From assembly GCF_010093535.1 (NCBI RefSeq), contig NW_022985205.1:100161-164160 (forward strand): 64,000 nucleotides of DNA, read 5' to 3'. Every line of letters starts with the position of its first letter. Position 1 is the first letter of the stretch. The translations under genes and the position numbers were made by a program. The stretch is from Lindgomyces ingoldianus (taxonomy: Eukaryota; Ascomycota; Dothideomycetes; Pleosporales; Lindgomycetaceae). Below the pieces are notes generated by a model. It was not told the DNA's origin. It made no database searches and worked only from the letters and a program-made list of their open reading frames with translations. Positions 1 through 11,908 of the stretch are shown piece after piece.

Positions 1-2351
1 TAATAAGTTATAGTAGTCTTAAAAGACTATTATTTTTAAGTTAGTGCGTTTTTAGAGAGCTAGAGCTTAGTCTATATTAGAAATTATAACTGCGTAGATT
101 TTATAATCTAGTTATTAAGCTAAAGTTATAAATAAAGTAGGTTTTATATAGTAGATGTTTATCTACTATTTAAGTTCTAGTTTATGTTTAAATTAGGTAA
201 GTAAAGATTTTTTAAAGGCTTTTTTTTTTTAAGTTTAAGTAGTTATTAAATTATTTTACATAGCCTATCTTAGTAAAAGGCCTAGCTTATTAGCCTTACT
301 TAAGTAGTTCTTTTCTAGGTTATTAAAAAGTAAGTCTAAAAACCTTTTATATTAAGTGCTACTTAGGTGTTGTTTAGGTGTAAGTGTAAGCATATATCTT
401 AGCATTAAAAAAAGTTAAAGTTTAAAACTTACTTTTAGTAATTAAAGGCAACTTTATGCTAATACAGCTATAGTTGTTTTAGAATTAGGTTATAATATTT
501 TATGTTTATTACATAGAGCTTAATCTGCTCCTTATAGTGTTAGTAAGTAATTATAATAGTTATAGTATAGAAGATAAAACTTTTTTTAAGTTATTTTTTA
601 TTAAATCTAGTTAGGTAAATTATTTAGGTAAGTAGTGTTAATTAAAGATTTAGTTTACATACTAGTTTTTTATTAATGTAACCTATACTATTTACTTCTA
701 AGTTAATAAGAGCTTATATTAGAGCTAATATAGTTTCTTATTATAAATATATAAAAATATTAACTTAGTACTTTTAGTTATTAGTAAGAGACTTAGCCTA
801 TAAGTTAGTAAAGATCTAGTGTTAAATTAGTTCTAAAGAGTAACTTAGCCCTAAAACAAGCCTTTTTACAGGCTTCTACTGCTATAGCTGCAGCTATGTT
901 AAGAGTAGCAAAAAAGATTAAAGCTTAAATATAAGTTAAAGCCTTTATTAAAATAATATTAAAATAGTAAAAATTTTTAATAAGTGCTAGTAGCACTACT
1001 TATATAGACTTAAAAAAAAGAAATAAAGTAGTTTTAAAAAATATAACTATGCTTACTACACTTAAAGTATTAACTTTTTTTTTTATAATCTTTACACTTT
1101 TTAGAACTAACTAAAGCATAATTTAAATTAATTTTTATTATATTAGGGTCTTTATTTATAACTGCGCTAGTTTAGGGGTGTATTAGGGCTTATATAGGGA
1201 GGAACTTTATGTTATTATTATAGGTAGTAATTAAGTTTGCATACGCATTAAAGTTGTTTAGAAGGGGTTCTCCTACTATAGCGCGTTACAGTTTAGTTAA
1301 GAGGGAGTTATATAAGGCTATAATTAGACCTATCTTATTTAGGCCTATATTAAATGCAAGTTAGCAGAACTTAGTAAAGTGTAAAGTAAAGCTTTTTTTT
1401 TTTTATTATAAAGTATTTAAGCAACTTAAGGCTGTTAACTCTTTATTTAAGTCTTTATAAGTTACTTATAAAAGCACTATAAATTAATCTAAGTTAATAA
1501 TATTTTTATTTATTAGTAAGTTAATTAAGGCTATTATATTATAGTTAAGTTAAAAGTAGGTGTATAGTAACTAGAAGCATTTAAAAAGAAATTAGCCTAT
1601 GTTTTCTTTAAGTTTATATTAAAGCTTATATAGAAAAAAAAGTAAGTCTTTTTATTTTCTATTAAATAGTAGAGGATTAAGAAGTTAGTTAGATTTTATT
1701 ACTAGGTTAAAAAGGTTATAAGTTATAGGTAGTGTTAAGTAAAAAAAAGTTAAGCTATCTCTAGACTTTTAAGTAAGCTTTAAGGCTAGTAAGTTCTTAG
1801 TTTCTACTACTATAATAGAAGTTAAGGTAGAAATAGACTGCTTAATAATATAAAGATGTTTTTTAAAGTTTTTTTAAAAAGCTTTAAAGCTTATAACATA
1901 GTAGCTTTTTTATAAAGTAAGCGCTTTTTAAAAAGCTTTTTAGCTTACTTTAATAGCTTAGAGTTATATAAGTACTAAGCTTATTAGATTAGATTTAGAG
2001 GCTATTCTTAGCTAAAGTTTTAACATAACATAATGTTATAATTATGCATAAGTAAGGTTATAAAGCTTTATAGAGGTCTAGTTTAATTACTACATAAAGT
2101 ATTATAGTAAGTACAAGACATTATATAAGAAATAGAAAAGTTTAGAAGAAAATTAGTAATTAAATACTTAGCTTAAAAGTCTAAGTGCTTTAAGTATAAA
2201 TTAAGCCTATTTTAGGTTTAGTTAGTGTTAAGGCGGTTTGTGCTTAAGTTTATGTCTGTGTTGTGTTGTGTTTGTGTTAGACGTGCACTAATAATACTCT
2301 AGTACGCGTCTAATACGGTTATGTCTGGGATCCGGGGAGGATACCGTGACA
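1..2351 (-). mobile_element. Ty3/Gypsy chromovirus copy A, partial, RIP-degraded
   Basis: This is the 5' (Gag-side) part of a Gypsy element read on the minus strand; the rest lies beyond the left edge. It aligns throughout with the right-hand 2.35 kb of copy C (about 49390-51739). The outer boundary is the LTR end GTGACA at 2346-2351. The interior is AT-rich and has no open frame longer than a few dozen codons. CpA to TpA changes on both strands mark RIP. No target duplication can be scored because the other end is missing. Confidence 0.85.
2034..2351 (-). repeat. 318-bp LTR of Gypsy copy A (5' LTR)
   Basis: The same 318 bp bounds copies B, C, D and E. The outer end (2320-2351) keeps GGATCCGGGGAGG, while the inner end reads TGTTATAATTATGCAT where the preserved sequence is TGTCACGATTGTGCAC. 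RIP is therefore stronger toward the interior. Confidence 0.88.
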
Positions 2352-2699
2352 CACGCAACTAATCACAGCCTGCAACTTAGCGTAGCTAATGCTAATCCCT
2401 AACACACTAATATAGCTAGAGAGGTAAAACAGACGTAACTAACTATAATTTAAACATGCTTTACACAATACATGCTAGAGTAAACTATATGCAAATTAAC
2501 ATAAAAGTGTACTTATATTAAGTATACATCTTTTTAAAAAAAAATGTAAGAAATATATAAAGTAATTAAGAAATAGTGTTACTAGGGCTTATTTAAAGAA
2601 ATTATAACTAACTAGCGCGTTTAAAAGAGAAGATTCTGCTTAACGTTTTATTCTACAAATCTGAATATATTAAGCAGAGCAAGCTCTGCTAACAAGCTT
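2352..2699. other. AT-rich intergenic block with a perfect hairpin
   Basis: No gene is visible. AGCAGAGC (2673-2680) and GCTCTGCT (2683-2690) form an 8-bp perfect stem with a 2-base loop. The rest is RIP-like sequence that I cannot assign. Confidence 0.5.
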
Positions 2700-2973
2700 T
2701 GCTAATAAGTTAGCTATAGAATTAGCTTATAAATATTGTCTAGTATGTTAGTTATTTATTATCTTTTAAAAAACTTTGTACGTAGCTATAGTATGTTATT
2801 TTAAGATTATTACAAGTTGTTTAAAACTCTATAGTGTAAGCAATATTTATTATTGTTTTTAGCGCGTTTAAGTAGTGTTGTTAGCAATGTAGTAGTATAG
2901 AAAGAGTAGTTTAGTAGAGTCTTAGTAGAGGGAAGTAACTTAGGTGTGTAAGCAACTCGCTTATAGTATACGT
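2700..2973. mobile_element. Fot1-like transposon end, fragment
   Basis: It matches the right arm of the palindromic derivative at 27340-27592. It ends in TATACGT followed by TA at 2974-2975, the TA target typical of Tc1/mariner elements. The left part is missing and the sequence is RIP-mutated. Confidence 0.7.
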
Positions 2974-2975
2974 TA

Positions 2976-3560
2976 ATATATAAACACTTTAAAGTATAAA
3001 AACTTATAGAAGGAACTTTAAAAGAAATGTAACAGTTACAACATACTAAGTCTAACATAACTATATAAAAAGGTTGCATAAGAATGTAATAACTACAGAC
3101 AGAACATAAACTATAAGTCTAAACTATATAGGCTACTATAACCTATAGAAGCTCTAGACTAACTTTAGAAAATAATTATAATAAACTTTATTAAAGAACT
3201 CTCTAAGTTAGAAGAACTAAAAATACATAAAATATATAATGCTACTACTATTATATAAGATAAGACAACTAAGTATGTATACTTTTAGCTATTAGAAAAG
3301 TTAATAGTTATACAGAAAATGGCAAATAAACTACATAAGTATATTATTACTAACTATATAGTTCTAAAAGTTATTATGTTAAATTAAAAGAAGCGATTTA
3401 TCTTAAAGTATTAGTAACATTTAATAAGAAACTAAAAAAATAAAGATTTAACTATCTATAGCATATTGTCTAAAAATAAACCAACAAACTAAATAAATAA
3501 ACTAGACGCTATTAGAATACCTACAAAAGTACATTAATATAAAAAGAAAAGACTAGGTAC
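2976..3560. other. RIP-degraded sequence, possible retroelement gag remnant
   Basis: There is no intact gene. A forward reading from about 3120 to 3560 has scattered TAA/TAG stops and a composition reminiscent of a retrotransposon Gag (Lys- and Leu-rich). The family cannot be fixed from what remains. Confidence 0.3.
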
Positions 3561-3568
3561 AGCAGCTA

Positions 3569-3899
3569 CTAGCAGCCTAGTTTACTTTTAACACCTAAGA
3601 TTGTAGAAAGCGGGGTATAATTGAGTTGAACGTTGATACTGTTCGGAGCAGGGTAATCCAAAGACGTGGGAAAGGAGAATTCGCGAGCCAATACACGATA
3701 GATTCCTTCGTCCGTCGAGCCGCTGAAGGAAGAGAGTATGTAGGCGGCCTTTTCAATGATCCGGGTTCGCGTGTCCTCTAAAACTACGCTCAAGTACTCT
3801 ACGTGTGCGATCAACGCCGTGAGCTAGCGCACAGCGATGCTGCGCGTAGTACCGCGAGCCTTCCCCTACTACCTCTTTCTTCCTCGGCGTCTTCTTCAT
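3569..3899 (-). CDS. Doubtful two-exon small gene, unknown function
   Basis: I do not recognise this protein. A minus-strand frame of about 81 codons has no ATG of its own. It becomes a complete model if an ATG at 3899 starts a 27-nt exon (basic N-terminus MKKTPRKKE), followed by a 49-nt GT..AG intron (3872-3824) and exon 2 (3823-3569), giving about 93 residues. Against it: the 3' end runs into RIP-degraded DNA, there is no known domain, and the first exon is very short. It could be a truncated gene or a chance frame in GC-normal DNA at the island edge. Confidence 0.28.
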
Positions 3900-4918
3900 C
3901 CTAAGATGCGTAGCCAGAGTCGACTATGTTGGTGTGGGAGCAGGCATATCTCGGTCTTCTTCTATTTTGCGAACGATATGGGCAACCGAAGGGGGTGGTA
4001 AACCTCACACAAATTTCGCAGCGCAGCGTCGACGGTCCTTTCGCCAGCAAGGCAAAGTGAACGCACAGGGCGCAAGCTGCTCGGAGGGAGGGAGCATTCC
4101 TCCCCCGAAACCCATTAGACCTCTCAGGAAGCAGGGAAGGCGACGAAAAGATTGCATGAGAGAAGTGGAAAGAGATTTCGGGAAAGAGGAACATATAGTA
4201 GACTACCGGAACCAATGCTCTAACCGACTTTCGGCTTATCCACAGCCCTTATCCATAGCCCTCTTATCACCGCTCATCACCGTCAAGGCGTAACAAAGCC
4301 GCATCCCGACCCCAAAGTGGATATAAATAGCTGACATGGCTCGTGCAGTTATCGTGAAAGAGGATGGCTGATGCAAAGTGACCATTGTTGCGACTTCATG
4401 AGTCGCGACCTGGATCTCTGCAACTTTTCCCACGATGCTTAGCGCAAATTAGAGCTTCAAAATTGCCATATAGTTCGTTAAAGTGATCCATTCGCCGATT
4501 CGCAATTAGCCTAATATAAGTAATGCAACTTTCCCTGTCAAGACAACTACCTAGTATCTGCGTATTAATAAGAGTTAGCAAAACGTTAAGAATGGCAAAG
4601 TTGTTCTGTGTACTAAGCCTGCTGCTTTTTAGCTAGAGTAGATTAATGAGCAGGAGGACCTGTAGCTCTACACTGTACCTACCCAGGGTGTTAATATACA
4701 TAGTGATTTTCGCCGCATACTCGAGAATTGCGAACTAGATAGAATATACAGTTTTCTTTGCTTCCCAACGTCGCAGGTAATGTTAGGCTTACTAAATAAA
4801 ACAATAGTCCGCTCTCAATCTAATAGTCATACTCCGCTCCACTATTAAGACTATGTCCAGCTCATGTTGCTGGCCTTGGTTATATGCCATGTGCGATCGT
4901 ACACAACTCTCCTTACCC
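3900..4918. other. GC-normal intergenic region, no convincing gene
   Basis: Base composition is ordinary for the host and RIP is not evident up to about 4300; it becomes more AT-rich to about 4850. Frames on both strands overlap one another, lack ATG starts or family signatures, and are probably chance. Confidence 0.5.
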
Positions 4919-6796
4919 TCACGTAGGAAGCGGCTTACAAGTCCCACTATCGCAACACACCGGATCCTCAGCCAAACAAGCCCCATTCACACAATGACAC
5001 TGACAACTCCCATTCGCACAGCACGCCATACTCCCTGGCGAACACCCACTTTCCCCACAACTGCAATTGAAATCCGCCGGTCTCGCAGGCATAGGCGGAG
5101 CAGGCGGAACCGGCTGATCACCGCCCCCAGGTTTGAGGTCCAGCGGTTTATTATCAGGATCATCGACACACCGATCCACCGTGGCGTCTTTCCCCACATC
5201 ACTACAGCTCTGAGGCTGTGCGCGATACGCTTGTAGTTGGAAAGCGTCTGTCTGGGTGACGCCGAGGCTATTCATAATGGACTCGGTGTCGTTGACGAGG
5301 CTGATGATGCCGTTGTCGTTGAAGACGGCGAAGGAACCGCGCGAGGGGGCTTGAATGGGGCGGTCGATGTCGGGGACTTCGGGGTGCCGGGGGTAGTCGC
5401 CTGCGCGAGAGGTGGCCCATACGGCGAGGGCGTACAGGGCGAGGTTGTCGGCTGAAGACTGGTTAGTGTGGAGCGTAAATCATTAACCTGGTTGGGTGGG
5501 GGACACAATGAGGTTTCATATGAGCGTGTTTCAGAGATCATGGTTTCGTACCGTTCGTTGCAACGTAGAGGCCTCCACCGAGTGTGTATTTTGCCATTGC
5601 CTTGGTGAACTGTGGACCGTACGCCATGAGGTTCATGATGTCGCCGTCGCGGCTCCTGATTTTGATCATCCGGTCCCAAATGTGTGTGACCTTGTATTTA
5701 GTGACCGCACTAGGCATTTGATCGATGTGAAAGAGTTCGTGGAGTGCTATGTAGCCTAGGAAACGTAGCGTCAGTAATGCTTCATCCATTGCAACACGGC
5801 TTTCGGCTCTCTCCCAAAGCGAACATAGAGTGTGAGCAGGAGCCGCAGTGCTCAAGAGAGTCGAGACCAGACTGACCGCGACATTCATAATTCTTCAGAC
5901 GCAACCGGTTGTAAGATCCGGCAGGATAATCGTTGACAGCTTTGTTCATCGCATCATTGCATGTAGGAGTATCGAAGAATTTCGGACAGAAATTTATGGA
6001 TCCAACATGCGGTCCATCTGAGCTGGTTGTATATGCAGCTGCACGATACGACCACTCCACAACATCATACTGCCCATCATCGGGGTTTCTCTCCGTACGC
6101 GCTGCCCAACATCTGCTATTACCTATATATTGTCAGAACCGGAAAAAGTTTGCGCAGTGCCAACATACATCGATATTCCCATTCGGGCTTAGTCCTTCCT
6201 GGGCAATTGAGCTCTGCACGACGCAGGTGATCATCACAGCGCATGTTGAGTTGCCAGGCCAAAATCGTTCCGTCGTCTTTCCACGTTTCGATGTTTTTGA
6301 GAATGGCTATACGCCATAATTAGCTGGACTCCCCTTCCAAGTGCGAGCGACTCGGTTGATTAACTAACCTTGAATCTCAAACTGGTATTTCTGATTGTTC
6401 ATTTCAGATCCGAAGAAGTCACGCGTAGCCTGTATTCTCTGTTAATATCCCAAGCAAAAACCTGAATCAGAAATAGTGAGGAAAAGAACGTAATAAGAAA
6501 GGACAAGATGCTGCATCTAGGAGCCTTACAGGAGCCTTCCAGTCAACATCCATGTTGACGGCTTTTCCTAGCATGAGTAACTCCTTCCAGGCAGCTCGAA
6601 TGTCCGACTGTTGGGCTTCACTGCATCCCTGCCATCCTTCAAAGCGAATAGCTGCTGGATTGATATCTTGTCTCCGCAGTAGGCTGTTGGATGATGCCTC
6701 AACATCTTCGTTGATCGTTGGAAGAGCGAGCGCCGGGGTAGCTGTGAGCGAAAGAGACGCAACAAGAATGCTGAGGGAAGCCAGGATTCGAGCCAT
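4919..6796 (-). CDS. Secreted zinc metalloprotease-like protein with Cys-rich tail
   Basis: Probably an extracellular zincin peptidase. My minus-strand model has six exons: 6796-6530, 6429-6369, 6306-6169, 6122-5877, 5779-5552 and 5451-4919. Its five GT..AG introns are 100, 62, 46, 97 and 100 bp; all phases fit and the product is about 490 residues. Residues 1-24 form a signal peptide (MARILASLSILVASLSLTA..). A Leu-Arg-Arg-Gln site near residue 41 could be a propeptide boundary. HELFH at about residues 251-255 is the HExxH zinc motif, followed by Asp two residues later and an AYGP segment, as in deuterolysin-like (M35-type) fungal peptidases. The last 45 residues hold 12 cysteines after a Pro-rich linker. 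Intron 4 could instead end at 5756, removing eight residues. The peptidase class is inferred from motifs; the substrate is unknown. Confidence 0.82.
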
Positions 6797-7890
6797 TTCA
6801 GCTGTTGTATTTGAGGCTTAAAACTGGGAGAGGATATTGGTTTGCTAGCTTTTGCGGACCGGGACGTTGAGCTCTTTATAGCTTGCTCTCGTGAATTCAC
6901 CACCTTGCTCTGATGAGGCTTGGATCGATTCGACGGAAATTGGTAGTGGAACGTCAACCATGAACTCGCATAGTCTGACTGGAGGATGCCATCACGAACA
7001 TAGATCCTCTGGGGAGGAGGCTGAAGAAGTCTTAGCTGTGGAGTCATTGGACTCGTTAGACGCCTGCAGTCGGTATGGGTCGTGCCTACGGAGGTCTTGG
7101 TACTGTTCAATTGGCTAAAATCTCGCCCGGCAGCAAACTTCTCCCGAGCGTCAAATTTGAAGCTGAAACTATACGATCTTAATAATCTGCATATTGTTCA
7201 ATGTGGTCTAGTGAAGAGAATATGACGGACGGGCAATGGTTAGGCCATGTTGGTGAGTGTAAGCCTTACCCGAAATACTTCCATCCCTGCAGAAAATCAG
7301 CATAAACGAAGGGGGGCTGTTGATTCGTCAACGTAGGCGCTCCTGTAGTCCTTGCAGTACCAGCAGGCCACAGCAGGTTCGTAAACCGTTGATAGGAACC
7401 AAACAGGGCGCGACGTGTTAAAACAACGCGGCGATAGTACCAACGTTAAAACGCGCCTATGAATTATTTAGCTGCTAGCTCCAGCCTAAAGTTTGCAGTG
7501 TCTAGCAGCAACGCGGTCATGCAATATTAGCAGGCTAAGAGAAGCTAAAGGCGACAGAGGCCTAGCAGTGTGTTGTGAACTTGCCTCCGTAGGGCTACAA
7601 GCTCTTTCTTGACAGCTGGTGAAGATATGCATCAACTAGGCTAATAGTCTGTCAAGGAGTTTTGCTTCTGTAAGGTGGATTGTAGGTGTAGGTGTACGTG
7701 GCAATGATCTAGTACTGTGCACAAGGGCAAGACAAGTTATGGAATAACCAAGTGTCTATTCAGTGAAGAAAGGGGAATAACTACGAAGAGACAATCTGAG
7801 TATGAGATCCATCCTCCTTATATATCGCTTCTGTTGGCTACGCGGGCGCTATATTAGCGGGAGGGAGAGCTATCTCACAAGTCAGCCGCT
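6797..7890. other. Upstream region of the metalloprotease gene, no further gene
   Basis: GC-normal sequence without a convincing coding frame. Two longer frames (6568-7110 minus, 6891-7118 plus) overlap the promoter and signal-peptide exon and have no family signature. At about 7890 the sequence changes abruptly to AT-rich RIP DNA, the edge of the island. Confidence 0.55.
6874..6880 (-). promoter_or_regulatory. TATA-like box of the metalloprotease gene
   Basis: TATAAAG on the minus strand lies about 80 nt upstream of the ATG at 6796, a usual fungal spacing. It supports the chosen start; no other regulatory site is claimed. Confidence 0.5.
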
Positions 7891-8024
7891 CTACAGTTGA
7901 TTTCGCGTTCATGCTATTTTTAGACTAAATAAAACTTCTAAAATTTCTAGGCTAATTAAAAGTTAATTACTAATTATATATAAAATTATTTCTAATGTGT
8001 TTAACATTTTTTAGTCTATACTTT

Positions 8025-8335
8025 AATACTGTACCTTATAGGCAAGCTACCTACACACTTAAGTTGCTTACTTTTACTATAACTACACTAAACTACTCTA
8101 TTTACACTAATGCATTTCTAATAACACTACTTAAATATGTTAAAAAAATATTAGATATTGCTTATACTTTAGGCTTTTAAATAAAATATAATACTTTTTA
8201 AGTAACATGCTATAGCTATATATAAAGTTTTTTAAAAAAATAATTAATAACTAACATATAAAATAACATTTATAAGTTATTTTTATAGCTAACTTATAAA
8301 AGCTAAATAATAATAAAAGTAAGTAATGTACACTA
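8025..8335 (+). mobile_element. Fot1-like transposon left arm, fragment b
   Basis: It matches the left end of the complete copy at 54954-56787 (GTACCTTATAGGCAAG start and the AACACTACTTAAA motif). It stops at about 8335, where a second Fot1-like end begins. It is RIP-mutated and has no transposase frame. Confidence 0.65.
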
Positions 8336-8351
8336 CAGGCGAGTTACTTAC

Positions 8352-8701
8352 TGTCAGATTGAAGCACTGTTTCTAGGCTTCCTGAGATGAATGATGGGTT
8401 TGGATATGATGTATAGGATGATTATTGATTGTATTGATTTATCGATCCTTTCTCTGCTCTACTCGTGTTGCTCGGCTTTTGTTTTTCCGATCCGAGTCCC
8501 TCGCGCACTAGCCCTATGCGCGACCAGCTTGCAACATGCTGCAAAATCCTGCAAAATCCTGCAAAATCCTGCAAAATCCTGCAAAATGCTGCAAAATGCA
8601 GCAATTTGCAGCAACATACTGTTCGAGCTTATTGCTCGTACTATGTAGCAGCTTTCGTCCAGCGTTCCTCCTGTCTTGACAGTAGGTGCGCATATCTGAC
8701 A
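8352..8701 (+). mobile_element. 350-bp TG..CA element, probable solo LTR, with 10-bp array
   Basis: It is bounded by the inverted repeats TGTCAGAT and ATCTGACA and flanked by an exact 5-bp duplication CTTAC (8347-8351 and 8702-8706). A second copy lies inverted at 42749-43100. TG..CA ends plus a 5-bp duplication suggest a solo LTR of an unseen retroelement. It is much less RIP-mutated than its surroundings. Short frames inside it are by-products of the periodic array. Confidence 0.75.
8531..8620 (+). repeat. Nine-unit 10-bp tandem array (GCAAAATCCT type)
   Basis: Nine consecutive 10-bp units begin at 8531, each starting GCA. Four are identical (GCAAAATCCT) and the rest are variants. The period is exactly 10 with no slip. 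Confidence 0.9.
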
Positions 8702-8841
8702 CTTACACACCTAAGCTGCTTACTTTTGCTAAAATTCTACTTAACTACTCTTTCTACACTATTACATTCCTAACAACACTACTTAGACGCGCTAAAAGAA
8801 TGTTAGATACAGCTTACACTCTAGACTTTTAAACAAGACAT

Positions 8842-9133
8842 TGTAACAGCACAGGCAAGACAATAGGTCCGAATGCGGTGGGAATCCACTCAGAGGCATA
8901 TAGAAGTGTGTGGGGACTTAGAACCTAGGAATTTCTATTAACACCTATAGGCCTTGTACAAAGGATATTAGATAACTACTAAGCTAGCTAAGAGAAAAGG
9001 TGCAACTAAATACTTAAAAAGAAATAAGAGTAACTATAGAGAACAGGATTAAGCTATAGTTAGAGCTAATACAGGGACCCTTTAGATAGGTTCTAAGCAA
9101 CCTAAGATAGAACAATTTGTAAGAATTGTTATA
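8842..9133 (-). repeat. TGTAACA-type LTR, 292 bp, minus orientation
   Basis: On the plus strand it runs from TGTAACAGCACAGG to GAATTGTTATA, matching LTRs at 25578, 53082 and 56998. A C-rich tract (CTACCCCC on the plus strand) follows at the right, as the polypurine tract of a minus-strand element would. It is therefore likely a 3' LTR whose interior lay to the right. No matching target duplication is seen. Confidence 0.75.
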
Positions 9134-9156
9134 CTACCCCCTTTTTATAGGCTAAT

Positions 9157-9366
9157 TGTCCAAATAGCAGTATTTGGATACGCAGTTAGGCGTTACGTGT
9201 CATGGTCTTGTGTCACAGTTGTACGCACAGACAGATAAATACCCCTTTCCTTTGCACAGAATTAGAAGAAGGAGAATTAACACCAGTTACCTGCAACCCC
9301 CCTGCGCAATGTATACACTATGCAAACCTCTTTGCTTTGTATAGCTAGCATAGAGCTTATTTAACA
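9157..9366 (+). repeat. 210-bp repeat, LTR-like, partner of 30289-30501
   Basis: It is far better preserved than its flanks. It starts TGTCC, contains the inverted repeat CCAAATA..TATTTGG (9160-9177) and a TATA-like GATAAATA, and ends AACA. The flanking pentamers do not match. It could be an LTR of an unrecognised family or the 3' interior of a TGTAACA-type relative. Confidence 0.5.
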
Positions 9367-11613
9367 CGAATTAGTAGTTTAAATGCTGTAAGATAGGAAG
9401 CTTTTTTTATACCTTTCTATTTAAAAAATTGTGTATAAAAGAAATTTTTTTTCTTACTAATTTAACTATAAATTAGTAAGAGTAAAGACAGAGTCTAATT
9501 TACATGTAAGTAGCTATAAATCTCTATTTAGTTACTTAATAAAAAGTAGAAAACCTGTCTGTATAATACTATTTAAAGGTATTATATAAATAGTAGTGCT
9601 TATTTAATACTAAAAGGTTTATTTTATTTTTTTGCACAAGGCTATTTAGAGGCAGTGTACAACAAAAAGTAAGATAGTGCGCAACAACGCATAACTAACT
9701 ACTATAAAGTAACAAGCAACACTAGCTCTATCCCTAACTAGCTAACATAATGTATTAATGTATAACTAATACATACCTCTAGTAGGCATCTTAGCAAAGA
9801 CTCTAGCAGAGCAGATAAATATTAAAAATTAAGTAAATAAAATTAAACTATTAAATAACACACTTAAAAAAAAAGCTTAATTTATATATAGCTAACTTAA
9901 TTATAAAACTCTACACATTAAGCATAATAGAGGTATAAACTTTTAAAAACTTTTAAGACAACTTTATAAAGTAAAAGCTTATATACTTTAAAAATCTTAG
10001 CTAACTATTTCTATAAAAACTAATTACTACCTTATAGAATAAAGGCATTAGTTTTAAAAAAGATAAAATAAAAGCTATTACACTATATAAACTTATAAAA
10101 AAAAACACACTTTTACTATTTTATTAAACTACTATACTAAACTATTACTACTAGCGCTAGTTCAAACACTATAGAGAATATCTTTATATAAATTACCTAT
10201 AGACGTAATACTTTCTTTATAATTAGTATAACTACTTTATAATAGCTTACTGTATAAGAGTATAACTAGGTAGCTACATATTTCTGTAGCTACAGCTCTG
10301 CATAAGACTCTCTAAAGGTTGTACCTACTGCATATAATTTAATTACTGTATAATCTATACTAACTTCTACTTATATAAGATATTATAGCAGAGAACTTTA
10401 CACCTAAGAAGGTTATATAATTCTAAAAGGCATAAAGAAAAAAAAATAACTATATAAAGTAACTATATAATATTCTAGCTAATAAGGCTATAGTATTTAT
10501 TAAACTCTACTAACACTTTATTATTTATAAAGCTTTATATACAAGCATTTTTTCTAATATCTTTAAAGGCTGCGTACATATGTTCTACTTTTATAATATT
10601 AGTTCTAAAAAGATGTAAAAGGTTTTATATAAATAGCTTAGTAATTACTTTAATACTAATATAAATTATAACTAGTATTAGATAGATTAAATAATAATAA
10701 GCTTTGTATAAATTAAGTTAAAGAACTTTATAAAAACTTTATATAAAGCTTTTAAAGCTATAATTAATAGGCTTACTTTTATATAAAAAGCTTTTAGTCT
10801 ATAATTCTAAGGTAAGATACAACTTTACACTACTATTATATAAGCATACTAAGAATAACTTAACTTAAATAAGTAATATTCTTAATTAAGCTTATATATA
10901 AAGCACTATACAGTAACCTTTATTTAGCACTTTAAGTTATAATTAATTAGTAGAATAACATATTTCTAAATAAACTAGAAAATATGTACTACACTAATAA
11001 AAGATACAACTCCTCTTATATAATTAGCTTTTAATAATATAAAAAAAGTCTAAAAAAATTTAAATTACACTTTTTTATATAATTAAAGCAATTCTTTATC
11101 TGCTATAAAAAAGAATGTTAGTTAATAAATTATCTTTATATAAATTAATCTTATGCAAAACACTAGTACATCTTTTTATATAAAAATTTTTATAATAAAA
11201 CTCTAATATATAAAAAAGTAAGCATGTACATTTAAAAATTTAAAGGTAAACTAAAGTAAAAAGAAAAAAAGTTATATAATAATAACTTAAATAAAAAGAA
11301 AAGTAAAAAGATTAAAATACTACAACAGTTTATACATGATCTGTAAAAGCAAAGCTTGCTTAGAGCAATAGTTAGCACATTAAGGTAGGTGTAAGGCCGG
11401 ATGTCCTAGAGCGGGCTAGTATGGCCTCCCCTAACCTGTTTAGAGGTCACATGACCTGTACTTTGTATATAAGCATAAATTCTAACAAGTAAGGCCTAGT
11501 AGCAATTTATCCCTCTTATAATACACTTCTATCTTTAAACGCTTACTTTTAGTGCTATTTATGTTACTTACTATTCTATCTTTATAGTAAGTTATTTAGG
11601 TTAAAGAATAGTT
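9367..11613. other. RIP-degraded AT-rich block, unassigned
   Basis: There is no intact frame, and the density of TA dinucleotides and TAA/TAG stops on both strands points to a dead transposon. One GC-richer patch (about 11388-11480) contains TATATAAG and looks promoter- or LTR-like. Confidence 0.45.
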
Positions 11614-11903
11614 TATAATAATTTTTATAAATTATTTTATCTTAAGTTGCTTAGAACTTATCTAATAAGTTTTTATATTAGCTTTAACTATAACTTAACT
11701 TTATCTTTTATAGTTACTTTTATTTTTTTAAATATTTAGTTACACCTTTTTTTTTTAGCTAGCTTAGTAGTTTTCTAATATTTTTTATATAAGGCGTATA
11801 GGTGTTAATAGCATTCCTAGGTTCTAAGTCCCCACGCACTTCTATATGCCTCTAACTAGATTCCTACTGCATTTAGACCTATTGTCTTGCCTGCGCTGTT
11901 ATA
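11614..11903 (+). repeat. Solo LTR, TGTAACA type, 290 bp, strongly RIP-mutated
   Basis: It aligns end to end with the LTR at 25578-25884 but its ends have mutated to TATAATA..GTTATA. It is flanked by an exact TAGTT duplication (11609-11613 and 11904-11908), which shows a solo LTR and not half of a pair. Confidence 0.82.
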
Positions 11904-11908
11904 TAGTT

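Larger units (their letters stand above)
8336..8841 (+). mobile_element. Fot1-like transposon left end b2, split by a 350-bp insertion
   Basis: It starts ATGTACACTACAGGC just after TA (8334-8335), as in the copy at 42036. The terminal repeat is interrupted at 8352-8701 and resumes at 8702. It ends where the TGTAACA-type LTR begins at 8842. The distal part of the transposon is absent. Confidence 0.68.

Noticed and set aside
4204..4235. tRNA D-arm-like sequence on the minus strand (GGTTAGAGCATTGG)
   Set aside because: No acceptor stem, anticodon stem or T-arm can be formed around it.
4853..5759. Plus-strand frames across the metalloprotease gene
   Set aside because: Antisense shadows of its GC-rich last exons.
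6568..7110. Minus-strand 180-codon frame
   Set aside because: It overlaps the signal-peptide exon in another phase and covers the promoter; it has no recognisable feature.
8531..8620. CRISPR-like array
   Set aside because: Units are contiguous 10-mers without spacers in a eukaryotic genome.
8391..8773. Several short overlapping frames on both strands rich in LQ and FAGF repeats
   Set aside because: They are translations of the 10-bp array inside the 350-bp element; every frame of such an array stays open, and none has a start context or a family match.
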